A stretch of DNA of 9,625 bases from Woeseiaceae bacterium (GCA_013138675.1 WTCH01000245.1:1-9625); one strand, 5' to 3'; shown: positions 1 to 7,160, counted from the stretch's first letter. Numbers and translations are program-made. The notes: generated from the sequence alone by a model not told the origin.

Positions 1-22
1 TACTACGAAGGATGACAATTTA

Positions 23-1756
23 GTGAGCAAGGAAAACCTGCTGGTGAGGTTGTTTTCGGCAATCTGGGGTGGCGTCGACGGCGTTCGCAAGGTACTGCAC
101 CTGGTATTGCTGTTGTTCGTTTTCCTACTTTTTTTCGGAGCCATGCAGGACACGCCGCTGGCGTTGCCGGATCGTGCCGTTCTCGTCATTCATCCTTACG
201 GATTCCTGGTGGAGCAGATCGAAGGTGACCCGTTTGACCGTGCACTGGCGGAACTGGCTGGTGACGGCAAGCCACAGACTCTGGTGCAGGACATTGTTGA
301 CGCGTTGGAGTTCGCGAAAGAAGACGATCGCATCGAGGTCGTGCACCTGGAACTGAGCAGCCTTCTCGGCGCGGGCCTTAGCAAGCTGCAGCACCTGTCG
401 GCAGCCATTGAAGATTTCAAGACATCCGGCAAGCCGGTCATTGCCAGTGCTGATTTCCTGAGCCAGCAGAGTTACTACATCGCAGCGCACGCGGACGAGG
501 TCTATCTGCATCCGAGCGGCATGTTGCTTCTGCGAGGCTACGGCCGTTTCCGCAATTACTACAAGGATGCGATTGACCTGTTGCGTATTGACTGGAACGT
601 TTTTCGTGTGGGCACACACAAGGCCTTTGTCGAGCCGTTTACCCGAATGGACATGTCCGATGAAGATCGCGAGACGACGTCGCGCCTGGTCGAGCAATTG
701 TGGTCGCTCTACCAGGTTGACGTCGAGACGGCGAGAGAACTGGAAACAGGCACGATCGAGGATTTCACAGATAATTTCTCCGAGATCGTCGAGGAGGCCG
801 GTGGTGACCTTGCTACGGCAGCCGCGCAATATGGGCTTGTCGATGACTTGTTGAAGCGCACCGAGGTTCGCGAGTTGCTGATTGACTATGTCGGGCCGGA
901 CCCCGATAACGCGGATACCTACAAGGCCGCCCACATGTACGACTACCTGGCGCAAATGAGAGTGCTGTCGGGCGACAAGGTAGGCTCAAAGAATGCCGCG
1001 GTTATTGTGGCGGCCGGCGAGATTCTGTTTGGCACGCAGCCTCCTGGAACGATCGGCGGCGATTCCACAGCGGAGTTGCTACGTCGGGCTCGCAATGATG
1101 ACTCGGTTGAAGCCGTCGTCCTGCGCGTTGACAGCCCGGGCGGCAGCGCATTCGCGTCAGAGATCATCGTTGACGAGATACTGGCGCTACAGGAAGAAGG
1201 TAAGCCTGTGGTCGCGTCCATGGGTAGCGTCGCTGCGTCGGGTGGCTACCAGATATCAATGTATGCGGATCGTATCTTCGCAAGTCCATCGACCATCACC
1301 GGGTCGATCGGAATTTTCGGTATGTTTCCGACGTATCAGCGCACGCTCGACGTCGTCGGCATTGCAACAGACGGCATAGGGTCAACACCATGGTCGGGCG
1401 AATTCCGGCCGGACAGGGCGATGTCTGAACATGCGAAACAGCTCTTCCAGCTCGTGATCGATGATGGCTACCAGGATTTTATCGGCTCGGTTGCCGACAG
1501 TCGCAGTATGGAAATCGACGCTGTCGATGCTATCGGACAGGGGCAGGTCTGGACTGGCATGGACGCCCTGAACAACGGCCTTGTTGACGAGCTCGGCGGG
1601 CTGGACGATGCCATTGCGGCGGCTGCGGAATTGGCCGAGATCAGTGACGAGGACTTCGGTATCAAGATTATCGATCAGGAGTTATCGGCGACTGAACAGA
1701 TTCTCATCGATCTGATCAGCACGTTTGCGACTTTGGGAATCGATATGTCGGGCTAG
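23..1756 (+). CDS. sppA: Signal peptide peptidase SppA, 67K type (protease IV), ending at an in-frame amber codon
   Basis: Membrane-anchored serine protease of family S49 that degrades cleaved signal peptides from the periplasmic side of the inner membrane. Residues about 24-42 form one hydrophobic N-terminal anchor. Two S49 domains follow, as in the long E. coli-type enzyme. The general-base Lys200 sits in FRVGTHKAFVEPF in the first domain and the nucleophile Ser406 in SMGSVAASGGYQIS in the second; E. coli uses K209 and S409. SPGGSAFASE (371-380) and STITGSIGIFGMF are further family motifs. The start is GTG at 23 with GAAGGA at 7-12; the earlier ATG at 12 meets TAG after three codons. The open frame gives 577 residues against about 618 in E. 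coli, because a TAG at 1754-1756 cuts off the conserved tail, which continues in frame (separate entry). Both catalytic residues precede the stop, so a truncated enzyme may still fold. Bases 1-15 (YYEG then TGA) could be the end of an upstream gene, but too little is visible to say. Confidence 0.93.
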   Translation: MSKENLLVRLFSAIWGGVDGVRKVLHLVLLLFVFLLFFGAMQDTPLALPDRAVLVIHPYGFLVEQIEGDPFDRALAELAGDGKPQTLVQDIVDALEFAKEDDRIEVVHLELSSLLGAGLSKLQHLSAAIEDFKTSGKPVIASADFLSQQSYYIAAHADEVYLHPSGMLLLRGYGRFRNYYKDAIDLLRIDWNVFRVGTHKAFVEPFTRMDMSDEDRETTSRLVEQLWSLYQVDVETARELETGTIEDFTDNFSEIVEEAGGDLATAAAQYGLVDDLLKRTEVRELLIDYVGPDPDNADTYKAAHMYDYLAQMRVLSGDKVGSKNAAVIVAAGEILFGTQPPGTIGGDSTAELLRRARNDDSVEAVVLRVDSPGGSAFASEIIVDEILALQEEGKPVVASMGSVAASGGYQISMYADRIFASPSTITGSIGIFGMFPTYQRTLDVVGIATDGIGSTPWSGEFRPDRAMSEHAKQLFQLVIDDGYQDFIGSVADSRSMEIDAVDAIGQGQVWTGMDALNNGLVDELGGLDDAIAAAAELAEISDEDFGIKIIDQELSATEQILIDLISTFATLGIDMSG

Positions 1757-1876
1757 GCCGGGCAGCGCTCGCTGGTGGACGACATCAAGGACAGCGTCGC
1801 TGAAAAGACGAACACACTCCTGAAGTTCAACGACCCGAAAGGCGTCTACTCACACTGCTTCTGCGATATTCGCTAA
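1757..1876 (+). pseudogene. sppA: In-frame C-terminal segment of SppA, separated by the amber codon
   Basis: Reading straight through the TAG at 1754-1756 in the sppA frame gives 39 more codons and then TAA at 1874-1876. The last 16 residues are FNDPKGVYSHCFCDIR. They match, as I recall it, the end of E. coli SppA, FNDPQNRYAFCLTCANMR, including the FNDP motif, the Tyr and the paired cysteines. The 577 residues, the stop position and these 39 codons sum to 617, almost exactly the E. coli length. Codon use in the tail resembles the rest of the gene (32 of 39 third positions are G or C) and there is no other stop, so it has not decayed. It has no obvious ribosome site or start of its own. It is either the dead tail of a recently broken gene, part of a readthrough product, or the result of a base error. 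Confidence 0.82.
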
Positions 1877-1882
1877 CGGTCG

Positions 1883-2908
1883 TCACGACCAGTGCAGTAT
1901 GACCTTGCCGGACTGCCCGGATTCCATGAGGTCGAAAGCCGGTAAATACTCGTCTACCGGGAAATGATGGGTGATTATCGGGTCGATGTTCAGACCGCTC
2001 TGCAGCATGCTGGACATCTTGTACCAGGTCTCGAACATTTCGCGTCCGTAAATGCCTTTAACGATTAGTCCTTTAAAGATCACAGCATCCCAGTCGATAC
2101 CAGTGCCCGAGGGTAGTATGCCAAGCAGTGCAACCTTGCCACCATGGTGCATGGTACGCAGCATGTCCTGGAATGCCTGGGGATTGCCCGACATCTCCAT
2201 GCCGACATCGAATCCTTCCTCCATTCCGAGTTCCTGCATGGTGTCGTCCAGCGATTCGCGCGTGACGTTGAGCGCACGCGATGCTCCCATCTTGCGGGCC
2301 AGTTCGAGGCGGTAGTCGTTGACGTCGGTAATCACGACATGACGCGCGCCGGCGTAGCGCGCAATCGCGACAGCCATGATGCCGATCGGACCGGCACCCG
2401 TAATCAACACATCTTCGCCGACCAGGTCGAACGACAGGGCCGTGTGAGTAGCGTTGCCGAGCGGGTCGAGAATTGAGGCCATGTCGTCCGTGATCGCATC
2501 GGGCAGTTTGAACACGTTGAATGCAGGGACAGACAGGTACTCGGCGAATGCGCCGGGGCGATTAACACCCACGCCGAGCGTGTTCATGCACAAGTGACGC
2601 CGCCCGGCGCGGCAATTGCGGCAGACGCCGCAGGTGATATGGCCTTCGGCCGACACACGGTCGCCGATACTGAATCCTTTGACCTCGCTGCCGCACTCGA
2701 CAATCTGGCCGCAGAACTCGTGTCCGGCAGTCAGCGGGACCGGAATGGTGTGCTGTGCCCATTCGTCCCACTGGTAAATGTGAATGTCTGTGCCGCAGAT
2801 CGCCGTCTTGTTGATCTTGATCAGAACGTCGTTGTGGCCGACCTTGGGCGCCTCGACATCCTCCATCCAGATGCCACGTTCCGCTTTAGTTTTTACTAGT
2901 GCTTTCAT
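1883..2908 (-). CDS. tdh: L-threonine 3-dehydrogenase
   Basis: Zinc- and NAD-dependent medium-chain dehydrogenase that oxidises L-threonine to 2-amino-3-ketobutyrate, the first step of threonine conversion to glycine. Its 341 residues equal the E. coli length. Catalytic-zinc residues are Cys38 (AICGTDIHIYQWDEW), His63 and Glu64 (AGHEFCG). Structural-zinc cysteines are 93, 96, 99 and 107 (CGVCRNCRAGRRHLC). His90 in EGHITC matches the position linked to threonine preference in E. coli. The Rossmann loop is GAGPIGIMAVAIARYAG (171-187), followed by VVITDVNDYR, where the acidic residue suits NAD over NADP. The ATG overlaps the kbl stop by one base (TAATG), with a TAAGG ribosome site inside kbl, so translation is probably coupled. 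The unstable product is passed to Kbl. The gene converges on sppA. Confidence 0.96.
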   Translation of the reverse strand: MKALVKTKAERGIWMEDVEAPKVGHNDVLIKINKTAICGTDIHIYQWDEWAQHTIPVPLTAGHEFCGQIVECGSEVKGFSIGDRVSAEGHITCGVCRNCRAGRRHLCMNTLGVGVNRPGAFAEYLSVPAFNVFKLPDAITDDMASILDPLGNATHTALSFDLVGEDVLITGAGPIGIMAVAIARYAGARHVVITDVNDYRLELARKMGASRALNVTRESLDDTMQELGMEEGFDVGMEMSGNPQAFQDMLRTMHHGGKVALLGILPSGTGIDWDAVIFKGLIVKGIYGREMFETWYKMSSMLQSGLNIDPIITHHFPVDEYLPAFDLMESGQSGKVILHWS

Positions 2909-4107
2909 TAACTTATGACCTTAAGTTCATGTCCTACTTCAGTAAATGCATCAACCGCCTGGTCGAGCTGTTCACGCGTCAGTCCGGCCGTCATCTGGGT
3001 ACGAATGCGTGCTTCGCCCTTCGGTACTACCGGGAAAGAAAAGCCAATAACGTAAATGCCGCGTTGCAGCAGTTTGTCAGCCATCGTCGTTGCAAGCTTC
3101 GCGTCGCCAAGCATGACCGGAATGATCGGATGCTCGCCGGGTTTCAGGTCAAATCCACGCTCTGCCATCTGGCTGCGAAAATACGCGGCATTGGCATGCA
3201 AGCTCTCGCGCAGTGAACTGTCACGATCGAGCAGGTCGAGCACCGCAATCGACGAGGCGGCAATGACTGGTGCTACCGAATTCGAGAACAGGTAGGGCCT
3301 GGAGCGCTGCCGCAGCCAGCCGACAATTTCCTTGCGAGCGGATGTAAAGCCGCCCGAAGCGCCGCCAAGCGCCTTGCCCAGCGTGCCCGTGATGATGTCG
3401 ATACGTCCCATCACGTCCCGGTATTCGTGCGTGCCGCGACCCGTTTCACCAAGAAAACCCGTTGCGTGGCAGTCATCGATCATTGTCAGTGCATCGTGCT
3501 TGTCGGCCAGGTCACAGATCGCGTTGAGGTCGGCAATTGTGCCGTCCATTGAGAACACCCCGTCTGTCACGATCAGGCGAGCATTTGCGTCTTTTGCGGC
3601 CTCGAGCTGAGCCTCGAGGTCGGACATGGTGTTGTGCTGGTAGCGAAAGCGTTGCGCCTTGCAGAGGCGAACACCGTCAATGATGCTGGCGTGATTCAGG
3701 GCATCCGAAATCACCGCATCGTCCGGGCCGAGAATGGTCTCGAATAAACCTCCGTTGGCGTCAAAGCACGACGGGTAGAGGATGGTGTCCTCGGTACCGA
3801 GATACTGGCTGATCCGATCTTCGAGCTCCTTATGCAGCGTTTGCGTTCCGCAGATGAAGCGAACCGACGCCATGCCGTAGCCATATTCATCGAGCGCCTT
3901 GTGCGCTGCGGCAATGACGTCAGGATGATTCGCGAGGCCCAGGTAGTTATTCGCGCACAAGTTCAGGACATGCTGCGTGGCGCCGTTTGAACGCACGTCG
4001 ATGGCGGCCTGTTGCGGGCCGGCTATCAGGCGTTCAGTCTTGTAGAGGCCCTGCGATTTCAGGGCTTCGGTCTGGTCTTTGAGAGAGTCGAGAAATGATG
4101 CTGGCAC
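2908..4107 (-). CDS. kbl: 2-amino-3-ketobutyrate CoA ligase (glycine C-acetyltransferase)
   Basis: PLP-dependent enzyme of the alpha-oxoamine synthase family. It splits 2-amino-3-ketobutyrate with CoA into glycine and acetyl-CoA, completing the threonine route begun by Tdh. At 399 residues it is one longer than E. coli Kbl. The PLP lysine is Lys245 in GTLGKALGGASGG. Other family motifs are LCANNYLGLANHPDV (50-64), SDALNHASIIDGVRLC (134-149) and TMIDDCHATGFLGETGRG (208-225), whose Asp and His contact the cofactor. The start is GTG at 4105-4107. The next in-frame codon upstream that closes the frame is TGA at 4126-4128, so it cannot extend far, and the N-terminus lines up with E. coli Kbl. The ribosome site is poor, only GAG about nine bases upstream. 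It is the first gene of the kbl-tdh operon, with a likely extended -10 promoter just upstream. Confidence 0.95.
   Translation of the reverse strand: MPASFLDSLKDQTEALKSQGLYKTERLIAGPQQAAIDVRSNGATQHVLNLCANNYLGLANHPDVIAAAHKALDEYGYGMASVRFICGTQTLHKELEDRISQYLGTEDTILYPSCFDANGGLFETILGPDDAVISDALNHASIIDGVRLCKAQRFRYQHNTMSDLEAQLEAAKDANARLIVTDGVFSMDGTIADLNAICDLADKHDALTMIDDCHATGFLGETGRGTHEYRDVMGRIDIITGTLGKALGGASGGFTSARKEIVGWLRQRSRPYLFSNSVAPVIAASSIAVLDLLDRDSSLRESLHANAAYFRSQMAERGFDLKPGEHPIIPVMLGDAKLATTMADKLLQRGIYVIGFSFPVVPKGEARIRTQMTAGLTREQLDQAVDAFTEVGHELKVIS
2919..2924 (-). promoter_or_regulatory. Ribosome binding site of tdh inside the end of kbl
   Basis: On the - strand the sequence TTAAGG lies 10 bases upstream of the tdh ATG, inside the last codons of kbl. 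Together with the TAATG stop-start overlap it supports the ATG at 2906-2908 as the tdh start. It also supports re-initiation by ribosomes that have just finished kbl. Confidence 0.6.
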
Positions 4108-4140
4108 GGGCGGAATCTCAGCGGGTCAAAAGAGAGACAA

Positions 4141-4149
4141 AGTATAGCA
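4141..4149 (-). promoter_or_regulatory. Possible extended -10 promoter for kbl-tdh
   Basis: Read on the - strand this is TGCTATACT, an extended -10 element (TGn before TATACT, one mismatch to TATAAT). It would start transcription near 4134, leaving a leader of about 27 bases before the kbl GTG. The hexamer about 17 bases further upstream (GTAACG) is a poor -35, which is typical of extended -10 promoters. Found by eye only. The rest of the 90-bp kbl-sdaA intergenic region (4108-4197) shows no operator or palindrome I can name. No clear promoter for sdaA was found. Confidence 0.4.
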
Positions 4150-4197
4150 ATCAGCCACCACATCGTTACCATACGTGCTTTTCCCACCGGACTGAAC

Positions 4198-5556
4198 ATG
4201 GCCGCAATCAGCATCTTCGACATCTTCAAGATCGGCATCGGGCCATCAAGCTCACACACGGTCGGGCCAATGAAGGCGGCGCGCGCATTCGTGGCGGGTA
4301 TTGAATCCATCGCGAGCCAGGTTGCGGAGATCGAGGTAACGCTGCACGGATCGCTGGCCTACACGGGCAAAGGCCACGGCACGGATTCAGCGGTGGTACT
4401 TGGGTTGATGGGCCTTGCGCCCGAGACGATCGATCCGGATGCCGTAGAAGACATCCTGCGACGTGTTCACGATGACAAGCGTCTCAGTGTTGCCGATGTC
4501 GGTGACATCGAGTTCGACCCTGACACGCATCTGCGTTTTGAATATGGGGATGAGTTACCACGGCATACCAACGGCATGTGCTTTGTCGCGAAGTCCAGCT
4601 CCGGCGAAGTCCTTGCCGATGAGAAATACTATTCGCTGGGTGGGGGATTCATCGCCCGCAATGACGAGCCTGAGCCAACGAACCAGAAAGGCGATCCACC
4701 TTTCCTGTTCGACAGCGGAAACTCGTTATTGAAGGTTGCGTCGGAGAACGGACTGAGTATCGCCGAACTCGTGCACACGAATGAGAGACATTGGCGCGGT
4801 GCAGGGGAGATTGAGCAACGCCTGTCGGGTATCTGGCAGGCCATGCGTGATTGTATAGAGCGCGGCCTCGCGAGCGACGGCGTCTTACCGGGCAATATGG
4901 CAGTGCTACGCCGAGCGGCAAAGTTGCATCGCCGACTGTCAGAACGGGGCGAGCCGTCAGCAATCGATGCCATGGAATGGGTCAATGCATTCGCGATCGC
5001 GGTCAACGAAGAAAATGCTGTGGGTGGGCGTGTCGTTACGTCCCCAACCAATGGCGCGGCCGGCATAATCCCCGCCGTGCTGATGTACTACGAGCGTTTC
5101 GTTCCGGACGCATCGGAAGAGGGTATCCGGACATTTCTGCTTACGGCCGGAGCGATCGGCATCTTGTACAAGGTGAACGCTTCGATCTCGGGTGCCGAGA
5201 TGGGTTGCCAGGGAGAGGTTGGTGTTGCCTGTTCAATGGCGGCCGCGGGGCTGGCGGCCGTATTCGGCGGATCGAATGATCACATCGAGGAGGCGGCGGA
5301 AATAGGCATGGAACACAATCTTGGACTTACCTGCGATCCAATCGGTGGCCTTGTCCAGATTCCATGTATTGAGCGCAACGCTATGGGTGCCGTCAAGGCC
5401 ATCAATGCGGCTCGCCTTGCCATGCATGGTGACGGTACGCACATCGTGTCGCTTGACCAGGTCATAGAGACGATGCGCCAGACCGGTCTCGATATGTCGT
5501 CAAGATACAAGGAGACGTCGCAAGGCGGGCTCGCAGTAAACGTGCCGGAGTGTTGA
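4198..5556 (+). CDS. sdaA: L-serine ammonia-lyase (L-serine dehydratase), single-chain iron-sulfur type
   Basis: Cytosolic [4Fe-4S] enzyme that deaminates L-serine to pyruvate and ammonia. Its 452 residues are close to the 454 of E. coli SdaA. The N-terminal beta domain begins with SIFDIFKIGIGPSSSHTVGPMKA (shown here in part: IGIGPSSSHTVGPMKA, 12-27), and the alpha domain carries VNEENAVGGRVVTSPTNGAAG (key part GGRVVTSPTNGAAG, 276-289). Cluster cysteines are Cys337 (GAEMGCQGEVG), Cys379 (GLTCDP) and Cys390 (QIPCIERN). Their spacings of 42 and 11 equal those I recall for the Legionella enzyme. The protein ends in Cys452 (NVPEC), placed to be the fourth, 'tail-in-mouth' ligand known from that structure. 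The ATG at 4198 has only a weak ribosome site, but the N-terminus matches the family. It is divergent from kbl-tdh: threonine-derived glycine can become serine and then pyruvate. Confidence 0.96.
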   Translation: MAAISIFDIFKIGIGPSSSHTVGPMKAARAFVAGIESIASQVAEIEVTLHGSLAYTGKGHGTDSAVVLGLMGLAPETIDPDAVEDILRRVHDDKRLSVADVGDIEFDPDTHLRFEYGDELPRHTNGMCFVAKSSSGEVLADEKYYSLGGGFIARNDEPEPTNQKGDPPFLFDSGNSLLKVASENGLSIAELVHTNERHWRGAGEIEQRLSGIWQAMRDCIERGLASDGVLPGNMAVLRRAAKLHRRLSERGEPSAIDAMEWVNAFAIAVNEENAVGGRVVTSPTNGAAGIIPAVLMYYERFVPDASEEGIRTFLLTAGAIGILYKVNASISGAEMGCQGEVGVACSMAAAGLAAVFGGSNDHIEEAAEIGMEHNLGLTCDPIGGLVQIPCIERNAMGAVKAINAARLAMHGDGTHIVSLDQVIETMRQTGLDMSSRYKETSQGGLAVNVPEC

Positions 5557-5565
5557 GCGGTACAC

Positions 5566-5591
5566 CTGTCGCGGCTCAAGCCGCTCCTACA
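5566..5591 (-). repeat. REP-like palindrome with GTAG head between sdaA and sixA
   Basis: On the - strand the element reads TGTAGGAGC followed by a palindrome and CGACAG. Its core GCGGCTCAAGCCGC (5571-5584) is a perfect 6-bp inverted repeat around CA. A GTAG head followed by a GC-rich palindrome is the layout of repetitive extragenic palindromes dispersed by RAYT (TnpA-REP) transposases. The wording resembles the dispersed repeats known from Pseudomonas and other Gammaproteobacteria. Only one copy is in this window, so its repetitive nature rests on resemblance. It lies in the 30-bp gap between two convergent genes, the usual place for REPs, and could act as a two-way hairpin. There is no T tract, so it is not an ordinary intrinsic terminator. 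Its TAG is the stop codon of sixA. Confidence 0.65.
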
Positions 5592-6081
5592 AATGCTTCT
5601 TTGGGTAGTCGGACAAGACGAGTTCTGTTCTTGGACGGTCATAGAGCATCCAGTCGTCACTGTCGAAATTGACCGATACCACACCTGATGTTGGCAGGTT
5701 GTTGGTCAGGCCTGGCACAAGGTAGTTCGCAAAGTCAGTCAGACCCGGATTATGGGCGAATAACATCAGGTTATTGAATCCCACATCCTGAGTTGCGACG
5801 ACGTCGAGCAGATTGTCGAGCGAGGCCAGGTAGAGTCCATCTTCGCGTTGCAGAAATTCGACCGGATAGCCGAGTTCCCGGGCAAATATCCTGGCTGTCG
5901 TCCAGGCACGAACGGCTGGACTGCTAATAATTTGCGAAGGCCGTACGCCGGCCTCGGCGACATACCGGGCCATGAGCGGGGCATCGTGTTCGCCGCGCTT
6001 GTTCAAAGGACGTTCGCGGTCGCTCAGGCCCCTGTCTTTCCAGCTCGATTTTGCGTGACGAACAAGTGTCAGAGTCTTCAT
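5587..6081 (-). CDS. sixA: SixA-like histidine phosphatase (putative phosphohistidine phosphatase)
   Basis: Member of the histidine phosphatase (phosphoglycerate mutase-like) superfamily, 164 residues against about 161 for E. coli SixA. The catalytic signature is LVRHAKSSW, with Arg8 and the nucleophile His9. Arg58 lies in IISSPAVRAWTTA and the second histidine is His110 in LFAHNPGLTDF. There is no signal peptide, so it is cytosolic. E. coli SixA removes phosphate from histidine on phosphotransfer proteins. This sequence belongs to the RHAKSSW branch, which differs from E. coli SixA at the N-terminus, so the substrate is not established. The ATG at 6079-6081 has no strong ribosome site. It starts 36 bp after sufT in the same direction, so it is probably the last gene of the suf transcript. 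The TAG stop falls in a REP-like element, so the last residues may have been altered by its insertion. Confidence 0.85.
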   Translation of the reverse strand: MKTLTLVRHAKSSWKDRGLSDRERPLNKRGEHDAPLMARYVAEAGVRPSQIISSPAVRAWTTARIFARELGYPVEFLQREDGLYLASLDNLLDVVATQDVGFNNLMLFAHNPGLTDFANYLVPGLTNNLPTSGVVSVNFDSDDWMLYDRPRTELVLSDYPKKHL

Positions 6082-6117
6082 TGAATGCTTGCGGTGGTTC
6101 CGATGACAAGAGCGAGT

Positions 6118-6669
6118 TTACATCAAGCCAGTCTGCAACAGCGCCTCTTCTGACATCATGCCCTGGTTCCATGGCGGGTCGAAGACAAGTTCGACGACAA
6201 CGTCTGACACCGTTGGAATGATGGCGATCTTTTCCTGGGCATCCTGCACCAGGACGTCGCCCATGCCACAGCCAGGAGCCGTCAACGTCATGTCTACGCT
6301 GACACTGCGCTCGCCGTTGCCAAGAGGTGCTACATCGCATCGATAGATCAGGCCCAGGTCCACGATATTGACCGGGATCTCGGGGTCGTAGCAGGTCTTA
6401 AGCTGTTTCCAGATGACGGCTTCAATGTCGGCATCCGATGCGTTCTCCGGGATTGCCGGTGGTGGTACGGGCTCCTTGCCGATGGCATCAGCATCGCGGC
6501 CTGCAATTCGGAACAGGTTTCCTTCAACATAGACCGTGAAACTGCCGCCGAGCGCCTGCGTGATATAGCCGCTGGTTCCTTCGCGTAACAAGAGTTCCTC
6601 ACCCGCCGGGATGATGATCGCTTTGACGTCGCGCGATATCGTGAATGGTTCATTCATGTGGCCAAACAT
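6118..6669 (-). CDS. sufT: Putative Fe-S cluster assembly protein SufT (MIP18/DUF59 domain)
   Basis: Accessory iron-sulfur maturation factor, 183 residues. The N-terminal half (ISRDVKAIIIPAG, LGGSFTVYVEGNLFRIAG, DADAIG) matches the extension that marks the long SufT form. The C-terminal half is a MIP18/DUF59 domain with LKTCYDPEIPVNIVDLGLIY (about 92-111), TLTAPGCGMGDVL with the conserved Cys, and the closing FDPPWNQGMMSEEA. Known SufT proteins assist maturation of Fe-S enzymes when demand is high; the exact biochemistry is unsettled. Of two possible starts the first ATG (6667-6669) is chosen because GGAG lies 11 bases upstream; the second ATG, four codons on, has none. It sits 8 bp after the sufU stop, clearly in the same operon. 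Confidence 0.92.
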   Translation of the reverse strand: MFGHMNEPFTISRDVKAIIIPAGEELLLREGTSGYITQALGGSFTVYVEGNLFRIAGRDADAIGKEPVPPPAIPENASDADIEAVIWKQLKTCYDPEIPVNIVDLGLIYRCDVAPLGNGERSVSVDMTLTAPGCGMGDVLVQDAQEKIAIIPTVSDVVVELVFDPPWNQGMMSEEALLQTGLM

Positions 6670-6677
6670 AGCTGCAA

Positions 6678-7160
6678 CTACTCCGTCGAGACCGGTTGTG
6701 ACTGGCCCTTAACGGCCGAATTGAGCGCGTGCCACGCGAGCGTTGCGCATTTTACACGTGATGGATAATCACGCACGCCATCGAGTGCGCGAATCTTGTC
6801 GAGGTTGACGTTGAAGTCATGGTCCGCTTGATGCTCAGGATCGGTCAGCCGTCCGGTGACCTCGGCAAAACAGTCAAGAGCCCGGTGTACGCTGAGCCCG
6901 GTGACGAGATCTGTCATCAGCGATGCTGACGCAACGGATATCGCACAACCGCTGCCCTCAAAGGATGCTTCTGTGATCACGTCGCCGTCGACTTTTGCGT
7001 ACAAGCGCAGCTTGTCGCCGCACAACGGGTTAATGCCCTCGGCTGTATGCGTCGCGTCGTCAATTTTGTGGAAATGGCGTGGGTTGCGGGCATGATCGAG
7101 GATCAGTTCTCGATACAGGTCTCGCAGTTCGTCATCGTGGTTGATGTCGATCGCATTCAT
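6678..7160 (-). CDS. sufU: SUF system Fe-S assembly protein SufU (NifU/IscU-like)
   Basis: IscU-fold protein of 160 residues that works with SufS. In characterised SufU proteins it accepts sulfur from the desulfurase through a zinc-bound cysteine and passes it on to the SufBCD scaffold. The three conserved cysteines are Cys47 (NPLCGDKLRLY, with Asp49), Cys72 (FEGSGCAISVASASLM) and Cys138 (RVKCATLAWHAL). The segment between Cys72 and Cys138 is longer than in IscU and lacks the IscU-type LPPVK motif that binds HscA, which places it with SufU. Its ATG overlaps the sufS stop by four bases (ATGA), implying coupled translation and the expected SufS partnership. SufE, which fills the same role in E. 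coli, is not seen in this window. Confidence 0.92.
   Translation of the reverse strand: MNAIDINHDDELRDLYRELILDHARNPRHFHKIDDATHTAEGINPLCGDKLRLYAKVDGDVITEASFEGSGCAISVASASLMTDLVTGLSVHRALDCFAEVTGRLTDPEHQADHDFNVNLDKIRALDGVRDYPSRVKCATLAWHALNSAVKGQSQPVSTE
6681..6684 (-). promoter_or_regulatory. Ribosome binding site deciding the sufT start
   Basis: GGAG on the - strand, inside the last codons of sufU, lies 11 bases before the ATG at 6667-6669. The alternative ATG at 6655-6657 would be 23 bases away, so the longer SufT protein is preferred. Confidence 0.5.

Noticed and set aside
125..955. Long (276-codon) open frame antisense to sppA
   Set aside because: It lies wholly inside the confidently identified sppA, its translation shows no recognisable domain, and GC-rich codon bias commonly opens such frames.
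1754..1756. The amber codon of sppA as evidence of UAG recoding or pyrrolysine use
   Set aside because: sufU and sixA end normally at TAG within this window, and no pyl gene or suppressor tRNA is visible; a local mutation or base error is simpler.
1878..1890. Small hairpin GGTCG-TCA-CGACC at the sppA/tdh convergence, with the tdh stop in its loop, as a terminator
   Set aside because: The stem is only 5 bp and there is no T run on either strand; likely chance.
4144..4172. Possible + strand promoter for sdaA (TAGCAA about 17 bases before ACCATA)
   Set aside because: Both hexamers match the consensus poorly and there is no extended -10, so I could not support it.
4059..4310. 83-codon - strand frame spanning the kbl-sdaA intergenic region
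   Set aside because: It overlaps the starts of both kbl and sdaA in other frames and has no recognisable features; a shadow frame.
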